Source: Pantoea wallisii
GTDB lineage: Bacteria; Pseudomonadota; Gammaproteobacteria; Enterobacterales; Enterobacteriaceae
Direction of reading: 5' to 3'
Length of the DNA: 64,000 bases
Assembly (NCBI RefSeq): GCF_002095485.1
Contig: NZ_MLFS01000006.1
Coordinates: forward strand, 60,294 to 124,293
The first letter of the stretch is position 1; every line of letters starts with the position of its first letter. Shown piece after piece: positions 23,695 to 34,827 of this stretch. The translations under genes were made by a program, and so were the position numbers. The notes under the pieces were generated by a model, which made no database searches, was not told where the DNA came from, and saw only the letters and a list, made by a program, of their open reading frames with translations.

Positions 23695-24021
23695 ATGAAA
23701 GATTTAATTACTAAAGAAGATCTGAAAGCCCATGGATTTACTGAATCCCAGGTAAGTATTCTTCAAAAACTTGCTGAAAAAGATAATAAATCTTTTACAT
23801 CCCTTCTTGAAGAGTTAAAAAAAAGATTTTATGCCGGAATCTTTTTATTTTCCTTGATGACTGTCGTGTTAATCATATCAGGTATTAACTACGAAAAGGG
23901 TCATTTTACAGGCATTGCTATTGCTTCAATATTTTTATATGCATCAGTAATATTTTTAATTCCAATGCGGTTTGGCTATAAAGCAATGAAATTTATGAGA
24001 TCGCGGAAAAAGTCTTTTTAA
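23695..24021 (+). CDS. Small two-helix membrane protein, putative immunity protein for the DUF4225 protein
   Basis: 108 aa, AT-rich and unlike its core-genome neighbours. A charged soluble N-terminus (residues 1-44) is followed by two predicted transmembrane helices (about 46-63, FYAGIFLFSLMTVVLIIS; and 71-90) and a short basic tail. A strong GAAGGAG ribosome site precedes the ATG. It converges on, and overlaps by 4 bp, the DUF4225 gene beside hcp. I do not recognise a named family. Immunity function is inferred from size, membrane topology and linkage only. Confidence 0.6.
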   Translation: MKDLITKEDLKAHGFTESQVSILQKLAEKDNKSFTSLLEELKKRFYAGIFLFSLMTVVLIISGINYEKGHFTGIAIASIFLYASVIFLIPMRFGYKAMKFMRSRKKSF

Positions 24022-24827
24022 TTGTTTTCATTTCCCCCAGTATGAAGATCATACATCAGTTTCAATTTCGGCCCATTACTAACAATTTTTAAAGCCAGAG
24101 AGGCTTTGCTTATATTGTTAAAGTGACGGGCGTAGTCAGTGGGTATATTTCTGAATAATCTCCAGGCATCAGGCTTAACAGTAAACTTTAGTAGGCCATA
24201 TGCTGAAAGTCCCACATCCATTGCCGTGTAAGCTTCACGCCCTATCGTTGCATCAAAGCCAAGAAATTCAGCTGAGGCAATATAACCCTCTTTAACCATT
24301 CCGGTATGTTCCTGCTCTCCGAGCAGCGAATAAACACTCTCTTCAACAGAGTTAACTCCGTGCATAACCAGGAACAGCCCTGCACCCGCCCCCACAACAT
24401 TACCTGTTACGAAAGAAGCTACAAAGAGTCCAACTCCCGTTACAACCTGAAAAGCTCCGGTTACTACACCTATGCCGTTGATAATGTATCCCAGTTCGTT
24501 CTGATAACCCTTGACCAGTTCGACTGAAGCATGGACTACAGCTTCACCGCTTCTAAGCATACGATCCTGAATTGACAAATAGTCTTGTTCAATCTTCAGG
24601 TTTTGTAGACATTCCTGGCACTCTATTTCTGATTTAGAGTTACGAATAGTATGAAGCTGATTATCAATAAATTGTTGGATCTGATTTTGAAACTGTACTC
24701 GTGCAAAACCATCCTTGAGGTGAATAGCCGAGATAAAATTAGCTTGGCTAGTTAGCTGATTAGCTTCAACATTTGCCATAACTAAGAAATAATTAAGGAA
24801 TCTGCTGTTGTCAAGATAGTTGTCCAT
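24018..24827 (-). CDS. DUF4225-type protein, candidate Hcp-delivered T6SS effector
   Basis: 269 aa from the ATG at 24827 (AGGG seven bases upstream). The frame is open further to 24911, into hcp, but has no ribosome site there. Residues 1-105 are helical and polar. Residues 113-157 form a glycine-rich hydrophobic hairpin (GVVTGAFQVVTGVGLFVASF, then VVGAGAGLFLVMHGVNSVEE). The C-terminal 110 residues are soluble. The glycine-rich hairpin and position beside hcp are what I associate with DUF4225 proteins in enterobacteria. The hydrophobic core suggests action at a membrane. Toxicity is inferred, not shown. Confidence 0.6.
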   Translation of the reverse strand: MDNYLDNSRFLNYFLVMANVEANQLTSQANFISAIHLKDGFARVQFQNQIQQFIDNQLHTIRNSKSEIECQECLQNLKIEQDYLSIQDRMLRSGEAVVHASVELVKGYQNELGYIINGIGVVTGAFQVVTGVGLFVASFVTGNVVGAGAGLFLVMHGVNSVEESVYSLLGEQEHTGMVKEGYIASAEFLGFDATIGREAYTAMDVGLSAYGLLKFTVKPDAWRLFRNIPTDYARHFNNISKASLALKIVSNGPKLKLMYDLHTGGNENN

Positions 24828-24903
24828 GTCATAACCCTGTGCGATTATAGATCCAGTAATACATTTAACCAGATCAAGTCGAAAACGAAAAGGGGAGGCT
24901 CTA

Positions 24904-25386
24904 ATGAACACGGATATTTACTTGAAAATTGACGGCATCACGGGTGAGGCAAAGGACAGTAATCATACTGGCTGGATCAATATTGATTCGTTTACGTGGG
25001 GCGCGAGTCAGCCTGGAAATATATCTGTAGGCGGTGGTGGCGGAGCGGGTAAAGTAAGATACCTTGACCTTAGCGCACAAGCGCCGATCGATAAGGCTAC
25101 CCCGGCTGTAATGAGGTATGTTTCTAACGGAAAGCATATTGCTAAAGTCGAACTATCAATCTGCAAAGCGGGAGGTAGTCAGGTTGAATACTGTCGTATC
25201 ACCCTGGAAGATGTGATCATTACTAATGCAATTTTCAATGGCTCCTCGCAAAGAGAGGCAATTGGCATGACTTACCAGTTCCAGGCATCCAAAGTCAAAA
25301 CACAATATTGGGAGCAATCTTCAACTGGTGGTAAAGGGGCTGAATCTCAATCAGGCTGGAATATAAAAGAGAACAAAGAGAGCTGA
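24904..25386 (+). CDS. hcp: Type VI secretion tube protein Hcp (orphan copy)
   Basis: 160 aa. Begins MNTDIYLKIDGITGEAKDSN, the standard Hcp opening, with GWINIDSFTWGASQP, and later YCRITLEDVIITNAIFNGSS and MTYQFQASKVKTQYWEQ. Hcp hexamers stack into the T6SS tube and can carry small effectors in their lumen. A strong GGGGAGG ribosome site precedes the ATG. No other T6SS gene (vgrG, tss) is in the window, so this is an orphan copy serving an apparatus encoded elsewhere. It is divergent from the DUF4225 gene across 76 bp, where the two promoters must lie. A terminator follows. Confidence 0.92.
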   Translation: MNTDIYLKIDGITGEAKDSNHTGWINIDSFTWGASQPGNISVGGGGGAGKVRYLDLSAQAPIDKATPAVMRYVSNGKHIAKVELSICKAGGSQVEYCRITLEDVIITNAIFNGSSQREAIGMTYQFQASKVKTQYWEQSSTGGKGAESQSGWNIKENKES

Positions 25387-25409
25387 TTTTCACATTTATA
25401 TTTCTTCAG

Positions 25410-25430
25410 GCACTCTCAGGAGTGCTTTTA
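25410..25430 (+). terminator. Intrinsic terminator after hcp
   Basis: Stem GCACTC-TCAG-GAGTGC followed by TTTTA, 24 bp after the hcp stop. Confidence 0.75.
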
Positions 25431-26065
25431 AGTAAGCATCATATCCTGCTGGGCAGATACGTTTCACGCCAGCTTAAACGGCAAGAGATTGGCGTACATG
25501 CTGAGATAATCGGTGTCATAATGGAAAAAATATCTGGCTGGGTAAAAAGCGCACGCCGTCTATGAGGTACAGGCAGGTTCTGACTACGCGATAAATCGTC
25601 CAGACTTTGCTATAGCTACTGCCGCAGAGAGCTCTATCTGAGGTTTCGAACTTTTTTGATTATTGTACCAGGAACCATACGGCTATGTGCCAACTCAGGT
25701 GTACAGACGTTCGCAATCAGAGCGGTAGACCAATATTTCAATTTCTCAATGTAAGGATTATCATCTCATTGATGAATAGCTGTGTCTGAAACTGACCTAA
25801 AATGACGTAACGCTGGCGCTTTTAAATCGACAAAAACATTCCCACCCGTCTGTTTTATAAGTGTTTTAAACCCAATCCGATTCACATTAGCCCCGGAACC
25901 TTTCATCATCAATCAATCCTCTGAATCCTGAAGATTGCAGAGTTTACGTATTTTACACGGCACTATTTGTTAAAGTGCTGGTCGAAGTTAATACAGTTGT
26001 ACCGCACCAGGAACCCATGGACTGTCTTCTTTGCGCGTTACAGTTACCCCAAACATGAAGGCGCT
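25431..26065. other. Non-coding or decayed stretch between hcp and lpxP
   Basis: About 635 bp with no open frame of useful length on either strand. Short broken frames on the minus strand at roughly 25490-25620 (for example one ending LSMYANLLPFKLA before a stop) look like remnants of a lost gene, but I could not identify the family. The lpxP promoter is expected near the right end; no -35/-10 pair was convincing. It probably marks the eroded edge of the hcp island. Confidence 0.4.
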
Positions 26066-26989
26066 ATGAAGAAAACTGGAAAGTTCTGTTCCAAACTGTT
26101 GCATCCCCGCTACTGGTTCACCTGGTTCGGGCTGGCCGTACTCTGGCTGCTGGTGCAGCTTCCTTATCCTCTTTTGATCCGGCTTGGCGCGAATGCGGGC
26201 AGGCTGTCACGGCACTTCCTCAAACGTCGCGAACGTATCACCCGACGCAACATTGAACTCTGCTTCCCCAACATAAATGAAGCAGACAAAGAGGTGATGA
26301 TCGCCGGCAACTTTGAATCACTTGGCATGGCGCTGGCAGAAACCGGCATTGCGTGGTTCTGGTCTGATGCCCGTGTACGACGCCTGTTTCAGGTTAGTGG
26401 CATCGCGAACCTGCAGCATGCGCAAAGCCAGCAGCGCGGCGTAATGGTTATTGGCGTGCACTTTATGTCACTGGAGCTGGGCGGTCGCATCACCGGGCTG
26501 TGCCAGCCAATGATGGCGATGTATCGTCCGCATAACAATCAGGCCATGGAGTGGGCGCAAACCAAAGGGCGCATGCGATCCAATAAGGCGATGATCGATC
26601 GTCGCGATCTGCGTGGCATGGTGCAGGCCCTGAAGCAGGGCGAAGCGGTATGGTTCGCACCCGATCAGGATTACGGCCCGAAAGGCAGCGTATTTGCGCC
26701 ACTGTTTGCCGTGGAGAAAGCGGCAACGACTAACGGTACCTTTGTGCTTTCGCGTCTGGCCAAACCCGCGATGCTCACTATCGTGCTGATCCGCAATGCC
26801 CGTAAGGATGGCTACCAGCTGATTATTCAGCCGGAACTTGAAGGCTATCCCTATGAGGATGAAGCTGCTGCCGCTGCCTTCATGAATAAAGTGATTGAGA
26901 AAGAGATTCTGCGCGCGCCGGAACAGTATCTGTGGCTGCATCGCCGTTTCAAAACCCGTCCACCGGGTGAAGCTTCTCTTTACGTCTAA
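26066..26989 (+). CDS. lpxP: Lipid A palmitoleoyl/lauroyl acyltransferase (LpxP-type)
   Basis: 307-aa late acyltransferase (LpxL/LpxM/LpxP family) that acylates Kdo2-lipid IVA at the inner membrane. Begins near LLHPRYWFTWFGLAVLWLLV, an N-terminal membrane anchor. The catalytic H-x4-E motif is VIGVHFMSLELGGR, followed by MAMYRPHNNQAMEW, RSNKAMIDRRDLRG and WFAPDQDYG, and it ends HRRFKTRPPGEASLYV. CQPMMAMYRPHNNQ and the length match E. coli LpxP (cold-shock palmitoleoyl transferase) better than LpxL. The ATG at 26066 is used, with AAGG upstream; a 33-codon upstream extension has no support. Confidence 0.88.
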   Translation: MKKTGKFCSKLLHPRYWFTWFGLAVLWLLVQLPYPLLIRLGANAGRLSRHFLKRRERITRRNIELCFPNINEADKEVMIAGNFESLGMALAETGIAWFWSDARVRRLFQVSGIANLQHAQSQQRGVMVIGVHFMSLELGGRITGLCQPMMAMYRPHNNQAMEWAQTKGRMRSNKAMIDRRDLRGMVQALKQGEAVWFAPDQDYGPKGSVFAPLFAVEKAATTNGTFVLSRLAKPAMLTIVLIRNARKDGYQLIIQPELEGYPYEDEAAAAAFMNKVIEKEILRAPEQYLWLHRRFKTRPPGEASLYV

Positions 26990-27002
26990 TCGCGACTGGT
27001 CA

Positions 27003-27041
27003 ATGATAGTCCGCACTGTGGAATCACTTGCGGACTATCAT
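27003..27041. repeat. Perfect 13-bp inverted repeat overlapping the start of the next gene
   Basis: ATGATAGTCCGCA (27003-27015) and its exact reverse complement (27029-27041), separated by 13 nt. The right arm covers the first two bases of the candidate ATG at 27040. It follows the lpxP stop by 14 bp. There is no T-tract, so it is a poor terminator; it could be an operator or an RNA hairpin masking the start codon. Confidence 0.85.
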
Positions 27042-28185
27042 GATGGATCAGAACCATACGGCCGGCTGGCTGCGACCGCTTCAGGCTGACCGCCTTACCC
27101 CTTTCCTTGAAATTGATGCAGCGCGCCTGCAGCGCAACCTGCAACAGATGCAGCATAAAGCCGATAGCGCTGGCGTGACGCTGCGACCCCATATCAAAAC
27201 CCATAAAAGCGTCTGGATCGCTGAGCAGCAACGCCGGCTTGGTGCTCGCGGCATTACCGTCTCCAAACCCAGCGAAGGCATCGCTTTTATTGAAAGCGGT
27301 GAACGCGATCTGCTGCTGGCTTATCCCATCGTGCATGCTGATTCGTTAATCGCCCTGCTAAGCGCAGCGGTGCAACATCAGGCGCGCGTCACCTGTATTG
27401 CTGATTGTGCCGCTGGCGTTGACGCGATTGCTGCTGCGCATGCGCGTCAGCCAGAGTGTCCGCTGGCGATTGCCATCAAAGTGGATGTGGGCCTGCACCG
27501 CATAGGCGTTGATCCGCACAGCGATGCGCCGCTACTGCTGGCGCAGCAGATCAGCGCAAGCGGCTTACCGTTTGCCGGGCTGGTATCGCATGCAGGACAC
27601 GCGTACGGTGCCGGCAATCCATCGGCTATCGCCGCTGTCGCGCAGCAGGAGATCGCGCTAATGCTTGGCTTACAGCAGCGCCTCAGCGAAGCGGGCTTTG
27701 CACCCTGTCCCATCTCTGTTGGCGCTACGCCAACAGCCCTTGCGGCGCCCGTGGCTACCGGCAGTGACGAAATCCGTCCCGGTAATTACGCGTTATTAGA
27801 CCTCACCGCGTGGCGCCTGGGATTGTGTACGCCAGACGCACTGGCGCTTACGGTGGTGACACGCGTCGTGGCGGTGAATCCGCATTTCGCAATCGTTGAT
27901 GCCGGCTCTAAGATGCTGAGCTCTGACAAAGGCCCGCATGGCACCAATGCCAGCGGTTTTGGTATCGCCGTGGACGAAGACGGCAACCAATATGAAGTAC
28001 TCAAACTTTCAGAGGAGCACGGCTTCCTGCGTTATGACGATCGTGCGCCGCCGGTCGGCGCACTCCTGCGCATCTTCCCGAACCACAGCTGTGCTGTGGT
28101 GGCACAGTCCGATCGCTTTGTGCTGCGTCAGCCGGACGGCTCGGCACAGGAGCTGGAGATTCAGGGGCGCGGTAAGTTTATCTGA
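27040..28185 (+). CDS. D-threonine aldolase / D-serine dehydratase-like PLP enzyme (DSD1 family)
   Basis: 381 aa. Fold-type III PLP enzyme (alanine-racemase-like N-terminal barrel) with the PLP lysine in LRPHIKTHKSVW near residue 56. GLVSHAGHAYG and ISVGATPTALA are typical of the family. The C-terminal beta domain carries the metal ligands in EEHGFLRYDD and FPNHSCAVV; the His-x-Cys pair is the zinc site of D-serine dehydratase/DSD1 members. Likely substrates are D-serine or D-threonine-like beta-hydroxy-D-amino acids. Starts at 27040 and 27043 are both possible. There is no clear ribosome site, and a 13-bp inverted repeat overlaps the start. Confidence 0.85.
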   Translation: MMDQNHTAGWLRPLQADRLTPFLEIDAARLQRNLQQMQHKADSAGVTLRPHIKTHKSVWIAEQQRRLGARGITVSKPSEGIAFIESGERDLLLAYPIVHADSLIALLSAAVQHQARVTCIADCAAGVDAIAAAHARQPECPLAIAIKVDVGLHRIGVDPHSDAPLLLAQQISASGLPFAGLVSHAGHAYGAGNPSAIAAVAQQEIALMLGLQQRLSEAGFAPCPISVGATPTALAAPVATGSDEIRPGNYALLDLTAWRLGLCTPDALALTVVTRVVAVNPHFAIVDAGSKMLSSDKGPHGTNASGFGIAVDEDGNQYEVLKLSEEHGFLRYDDRAPPVGALLRIFPNHSCAVVAQSDRFVLRQPDGSAQELEIQGRGKFI

Positions 28186-28319
28186 TCCAGTTATTCTGGC
28201 GGAAACCGTTGTTACGCCACACTTCTGTCACCGGGCCGTTTGCAGCCCGGTTTCCTTCAGTTAAGTTAAACGTGCTTTATCAGGTTCAATTTGCCGTTTA
28301 CCTGCTAACTGGAGATCCC

Positions 28320-28715
28320 ATGCTGCCATCGCAAACTGTCACCGTGACCATTCCCCGCAACTGGTTAGATCTATACGAAACCATCTGGAAACCTGAATGC
28401 TTTGCCAAATGGGCCAGCGGCCTGAGCAGCAGTACGCTCACACAGGAGGGCAACGCCTGGAGAGCCAAAGGGCCGTCCGGTTCAGTAAAAATCCGTTTTA
28501 CCCCGCATAATCCGTTTGGTGTGATGGATCACTGGATTGATACCGGCACCGGTAAAGAGATCTATATGCCGATGCGCGTGATTGCAAACGGCCAGGGTGC
28601 CGAAATTGTGATGGTGGTTTATCGCCAGCCGCTGATGTCAGATGAGAAGTTTGCACAGGACGTTGCCTGGGTAAAACGCGATCTTAATCAGTTACTGCAT
28701 CTGTTAACACATTAA
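28320..28715 (+). CDS. SRPBCC (START-like) family protein
   Basis: 131 aa from the ATG at 28320, with GGAG upstream. The pattern of a beta strand, helix (WLDLYETIWKPECFAKWASG), a run of strands (VKIRFTPHNPFGVMDHWIDT, EIVMVVYRQP) and a long C-terminal helix (EKFAQDVAWVKRDLNQLLHL) fits the ligand-binding SRPBCC/polyketide-cyclase fold. The ligand and role are unknown. It follows the DSD1-type enzyme by 134 bp and may or may not share its transcript. Confidence 0.75.
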   Translation: MLPSQTVTVTIPRNWLDLYETIWKPECFAKWASGLSSSTLTQEGNAWRAKGPSGSVKIRFTPHNPFGVMDHWIDTGTGKEIYMPMRVIANGQGAEIVMVVYRQPLMSDEKFAQDVAWVKRDLNQLLHLLTH

Positions 28716-29152
28716 AATCAATAGATTATATAAAGCGCAAAAACTTTAGCCTCCACTGGAAGCAATACGCCAGCAGGGACATTTTTTTTACGCAACAGTG
28801 TTTAACTGTTTTGTAGACTTCATATCGGATTACTGCGTTAATCACCAGTCTGGCTAAAGCGTCGTCATTGGGAAAATTCCTGGTGACGGCTTTAGTACAA
28901 TCATTGGTTGCTTATGATTTAACACGGTTTTTTAGCATTCGGGTCAGGCCGCCTTTTTCATCGCGGATAATATGCGAAGAGCGACTAATAAATCGAAAGC
29001 GTAACCGCTTATATATTCTCATCCATATTCTGAAACCATTTATTCCTGAAGTTGATTTATAGGACTTTTCTTATGGTGTTAATTTAAATAAAACACGGTA
29101 TAACTCTTTCACACACAGCAACACCTAATAATAACAACAGCAGGGAAATAAC
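28716..29152. other. AT-rich intergenic stretch holding a long hairpin
   Basis: 437 bp without a credible gene. A 64-codon frame at 28868-29062 starts at TTG, has no ribosome site and was not called. The notable content is the extended inverted repeat at 28854-28895. The promoter of the small gene at 29153 should be near the right end; TATAACT at about 29099-29105 is a possible -10. Confidence 0.5.
28854..28895. repeat. 42-nt extended imperfect hairpin
   Basis: Outer arms CTAAAGC/GCTTTAG, then CGTCA/TGACG after a 2-nt bulge, then an inner GGAA/TTCC closed through G-T pairs, with nearly no loop. About 19 pairs in 42 nt. It could be a small mobile-repeat remnant, a processing signal or a structured RNA element. 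Confidence 0.6.
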
Positions 29153-29419
29153 ATGGATCGCTCGACATATCCTTTGTTATCTGAAAAAGAATTTGTTGAG
29201 ATTGCCAGAAGGATGCTGGCCGGGGAATATAATAATGCAAAGGGATTTTATAACGATCTCGCGGATTTCCTCCTTACCGGAGGAGATACCGTGCAGACGG
29301 CAGAAGAGTTTAGCGCCAGGGGCATCGCTTTATATTCAGAACATCCCTTAATTGAGTGCATTTATATGTGGCAATCGCTGAAAGGTATCTCGGGATTGCG
29401 CCAGGAAGCACTTCATTAA
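29153..29419 (+). CDS. Hypothetical small protein
   Basis: 88 aa, acidic, with a plausible AGGG ribosome site eight bases before the ATG. It appears mostly helical and soluble, with no signal peptide or membrane segment: MDRSTYPLLSEKEFVEIARR at the start, then AEEFSARGIALYSEHPL near residue 55. I do not recognise a family. It lies 73 bp before a truncated flippase gene, so the pair may be remains of an exopolysaccharide-related locus. Confidence 0.55.
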   Translation: MDRSTYPLLSEKEFVEIARRMLAGEYNNAKGFYNDLADFLLTGGDTVQTAEEFSARGIALYSEHPLIECIYMWQSLKGISGLRQEALH

Positions 29420-29465
29420 TGTGATCTGTCCGCCGCGCTGACGCCCGGTGAACCCTCAATTGCAC

Positions 29466-29479
29466 TGGTACATGTACCA
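29466..29479. promoter_or_regulatory. Perfect 14-bp palindrome before the flippase gene
   Basis: TGGTACATGTACCA, self-complementary over its whole length, 13 bp upstream of the ATG at 29493. Shape and position suit a dimeric repressor, but no known operator was matched. Confidence 0.4.
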
Positions 29480-29492
29480 TAATGAGCAGAGT

Positions 29493-30137
29493 ATGGCGAT
29501 ACGTGAGAGAAACCTGACGAACGCAAAATGGTCGCTTTTATCATCGATAAAGATCGTCGGTATTGGTGTTTTACAACTGTCACTTCTGGCACAAATATTA
29601 CAGGCCAACGAACTAAATTTGCTTGCGATTGCAATCGTAACACTATTAGTTATTGATACGCTGGCCGATCGCGGATTTGGTAATAGCCTTATCCGTCATC
29701 AAAGCCTCAGTAATAGCGAGCTCTCCGTGCTTTACTGGGGAAATGTTTTAGCGGGATTATTTATTTTCGCGGTGCTTTTTGTGGGCAGCGATATGTATAG
29801 CCGCCTGATGGCTCAGCCTGAATTAGCCATTATGCTGGAAATGATCTCAGTGATATTTATTATTATTCCGCAGGGACAGCACTATCGCGCTATTCTGCAG
29901 CGGGAAAAACAATTTACGCGCATTGCTTTCACGGAGATCTCTTCCGTGCTGGCCGGGCTGGCTGTCACGCTGTTTACCGTGTGGTTAACGCCGTCAGTTT
30001 TGTGCGCTATCTGGGGCTACCTCGCGATGGTATCCATCAGAATGCTGGTCTACTGCTACTACGGTCGTTCATGGTTTCAGCCGGAATACCGTTTTAGCCT
30101 GAAAGCTTTCGCCGCAGTGCGAGCAAGAAACGGATAA
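29493..30137 (+). pseudogene. Truncated Wzx/WzxC-type polysaccharide flippase (N-terminal half only)
   Basis: 214 aa from the ATG at 29493. The start, REERNLTNAKWSL-like with KIVGIGVLQLSLLAQIL, plus ADRGFGNSLIRHQSLSNSEL, SVLYWGNVLAGLF and IPQGQHYRAILQREKQFTRI, follow WzxC (the colanic-acid flippase of the MOP superfamily) closely. Six hydrophobic segments can be counted. WzxC proteins are about 490 aa with 12 helices; this one stops near the level of residue 200, and no continuation is seen in any frame downstream. I judge it a truncated remnant, unlikely to flip lipid-linked sugar alone. A terminator follows. Confidence 0.7.
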
Positions 30138-30184
30138 TAACTACAAGTCTGTATGGTGGGCTCTGTGCATCTCAGGATGCGTTC

Positions 30185-30212
30185 GCGTGCTGGTCGCCCG
30201 GCACGCTTTTTT
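30185..30212. terminator. Intrinsic terminator between the flippase remnant and the LuxR-type gene
   Basis: Nine-pair stem GCGTGCTGG-TCGC-CCGGCACGC (one G-T) followed by TTTTTTC on the plus strand. It lies between convergent genes and ends the plus-strand transcript. Confidence 0.8.
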
Positions 30213-30216
30213 CTTT

Positions 30217-30909
30217 TTACGCTTCCAGTAACTCTTCCAGCGAGTGCAACGCCATCTCACTCAATTTACCGTTGCGATGCAGCCGTAACCAGCTGACCAG
30301 CATACGTAATTCATCGATCACCATGAACAAATCCGCCATGTCATTTTTACTTTTGACCTGCAGACGTGTCAGCGCATTGAGCTTATGAGCGTTCACCGTT
30401 TTATGACTGATGCCCAGTCGCCCGCCAATATGCTCGGCGCTGTAACCCCATGCCATCATTAAGAGTACGCGCAGTTGCCGATCCGGCAGCAGGATATCAG
30501 CGCCATCCGGTAATGGCAGAGGCGTCACGCCGCTGAAGCAATCGATCAGATAATTAATTAATACAGTGCGCGGTGATTTCAAATCAAGCACGCTGAGCGT
30601 TGGCAGGTAGCGGCTTAACGCATACATCACTGGCAATAGTCTTCGGGTCAGGACCAGAACCGGCATCGCCGGAAATTGTTGCTGCAAGGCGTAGAGCACT
30701 TTAAACGTGCCGGCCAGCGGCATATTTTCATGAAAGATAAAGATCAACAGGCGCGGTTTTAGCTTTTCGCACTGTGAAATTACCGTGCTGAGTGACCAGA
30801 GTTCATGCACATGGCTGTTAAACGGTAAGCTGCCGAGCAGGCTCTCCAGCCCCAGTGCCGCCAGTTTGTCGGAAGAGAAATAGAGAATGTCGTCGTGATG
30901 GTTTTTCAT
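30217..30909 (-). CDS. LuxR/FixJ-type transcriptional regulator (RcsA/RcsB-like layout)
   Basis: 230 aa from the ATG at 30909. The N-terminal 130 residues resemble a degenerate receiver (DILYFSSDKLAALGLESLLG, PRLLIFIFHENM, MPVLVLTRRLLP) with no phosphorylatable Asp at the usual place. The C-terminal LuxR helix-turn-helix is LRVLLMMAWGYSAEHIGGRL then GISHKTVNAHKLNALTRL. This design recalls RcsA, BglJ and other unphosphorylated partners of RcsB, but I cannot assign one. Its place opposite a flippase remnant suggests past control of an exopolysaccharide locus. Confidence 0.75.
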   Translation of the reverse strand: MKNHHDDILYFSSDKLAALGLESLLGSLPFNSHVHELWSLSTVISQCEKLKPRLLIFIFHENMPLAGTFKVLYALQQQFPAMPVLVLTRRLLPVMYALSRYLPTLSVLDLKSPRTVLINYLIDCFSGVTPLPLPDGADILLPDRQLRVLLMMAWGYSAEHIGGRLGISHKTVNAHKLNALTRLQVKSKNDMADLFMVIDELRMLVSWLRLHRNGKLSEMALHSLEELLEA

Positions 30910-31311
30910 GCCTGTCCAAAGTTGCTGCGCTGCGGGCCCGGGATAGTGCGCCTGTTGAGCAGGCATTAATCAGGTACGACACAGTTAAGGCTAAACTTAA
31001 GTCAGAATGAGGCCGTTGTCGCGGTGTCCCGCCAGAGCTGTCAGATGAGGGTACGGCACTCAACCCCGACCGCCTGGCGGGACGGCCACTTCAGCGGGAT
31101 GAGCATTGTCATGCCAGGCGGCCTGTACCAGATACACGCATCACTTATCCTTATGCGAAACGTGCAGTCAATCCAGATATATCGCACTCAGTAAGCCTGT
31201 TAGCATGCCTGTCATCAATATGGCTAATCCGATGGCACCTGATTTAGAAAATTTCAGTAGCCTGCTCTTACAGAAATCTTTAGCCTTGCCGCCAGTTTGC
31301 TGGAGTCCTTT
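30910..31311. other. Intergenic stretch between the LuxR-type gene and yicG
   Basis: 402 bp holding the two divergent promoters. No gene, repeat or recognised operator was seen. A 71-codon plus-strand frame at 31106 has no ribosome site and poor composition and was not called. Confidence 0.5.
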
Positions 31312-33611
<2,300 letters not shown>

Positions 33612-33685
33612 CACCGCCCTCCTTTTTGCTGTATTGGAGGGCAAGGGCGCAGGGCGTGCCAGCGGCAAAAAGCCCCTTTTCGTGA

Positions 33686-34474
<789 letters not shown>

Positions 34475-34531
34475 ATTCACTTTCAGTATTATGCCCAGTC
34501 ATTTCTTCATCATCTGTGGAGTAGCACACCT

Positions 34532-34807
34532 ATGGCACGCGTAACCGTTCAGGACGCAGTAGAGAAAATTGGTAACCGTTTTGACCTGGTGTTGGTCGCT
34601 GCACGTCGTGCACGTCAGATGCAGGTAGGCGGCAAAGACCCGCTGGTTCCGGAAGAGAACGATAAAGCCACCGTTATCGCGCTGCGCGAAATCGAAGAAG
34701 GCCTGATCACCAACCAGATTCTGGATGTTCGTGATCGTCAGGAACAGCAAGAGCAGGAAGCCGCTGAGTTACAAGCCGTTACCGCTATCGCTGAAGGTCG
34801 TCGTTAA
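34532..34807 (+). CDS. rpoZ: RNA polymerase omega subunit
   Basis: 91 aa as in E. coli: [20 protein letters not shown] at the start, [19 protein letters not shown], then an acidic Gln/Glu-rich tail. Omega assists assembly of the beta' subunit and forms one (p)ppGpp binding site, which fits its place just before spoT. A GTGGAG element lies upstream of the ATG. Confidence 0.98.
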   Translation: MARVTVQDAVEKIGNRFDLVLVAARRARQMQVGGKDPLVPEENDKATVIALREIEEGLITNQILDVRDRQEQQEQEAAELQAVTAIAEGRR

Positions 34808-34827
34808 CAGCACTTCGCAGGTCAACC

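Noticed and set aside
24828..24911. 28-codon N-terminal extension of the DUF4225 protein into hcp
   Set aside because: The ATG at 24827 has a good ribosome site; the extension overlaps the hcp start and reads as non-family sequence.
28868..29062. 64-codon frame starting at TTG between the SRPBCC and 88-aa genes
   Set aside because: No ribosome site and it begins inside the long hairpin; not credible as a gene.
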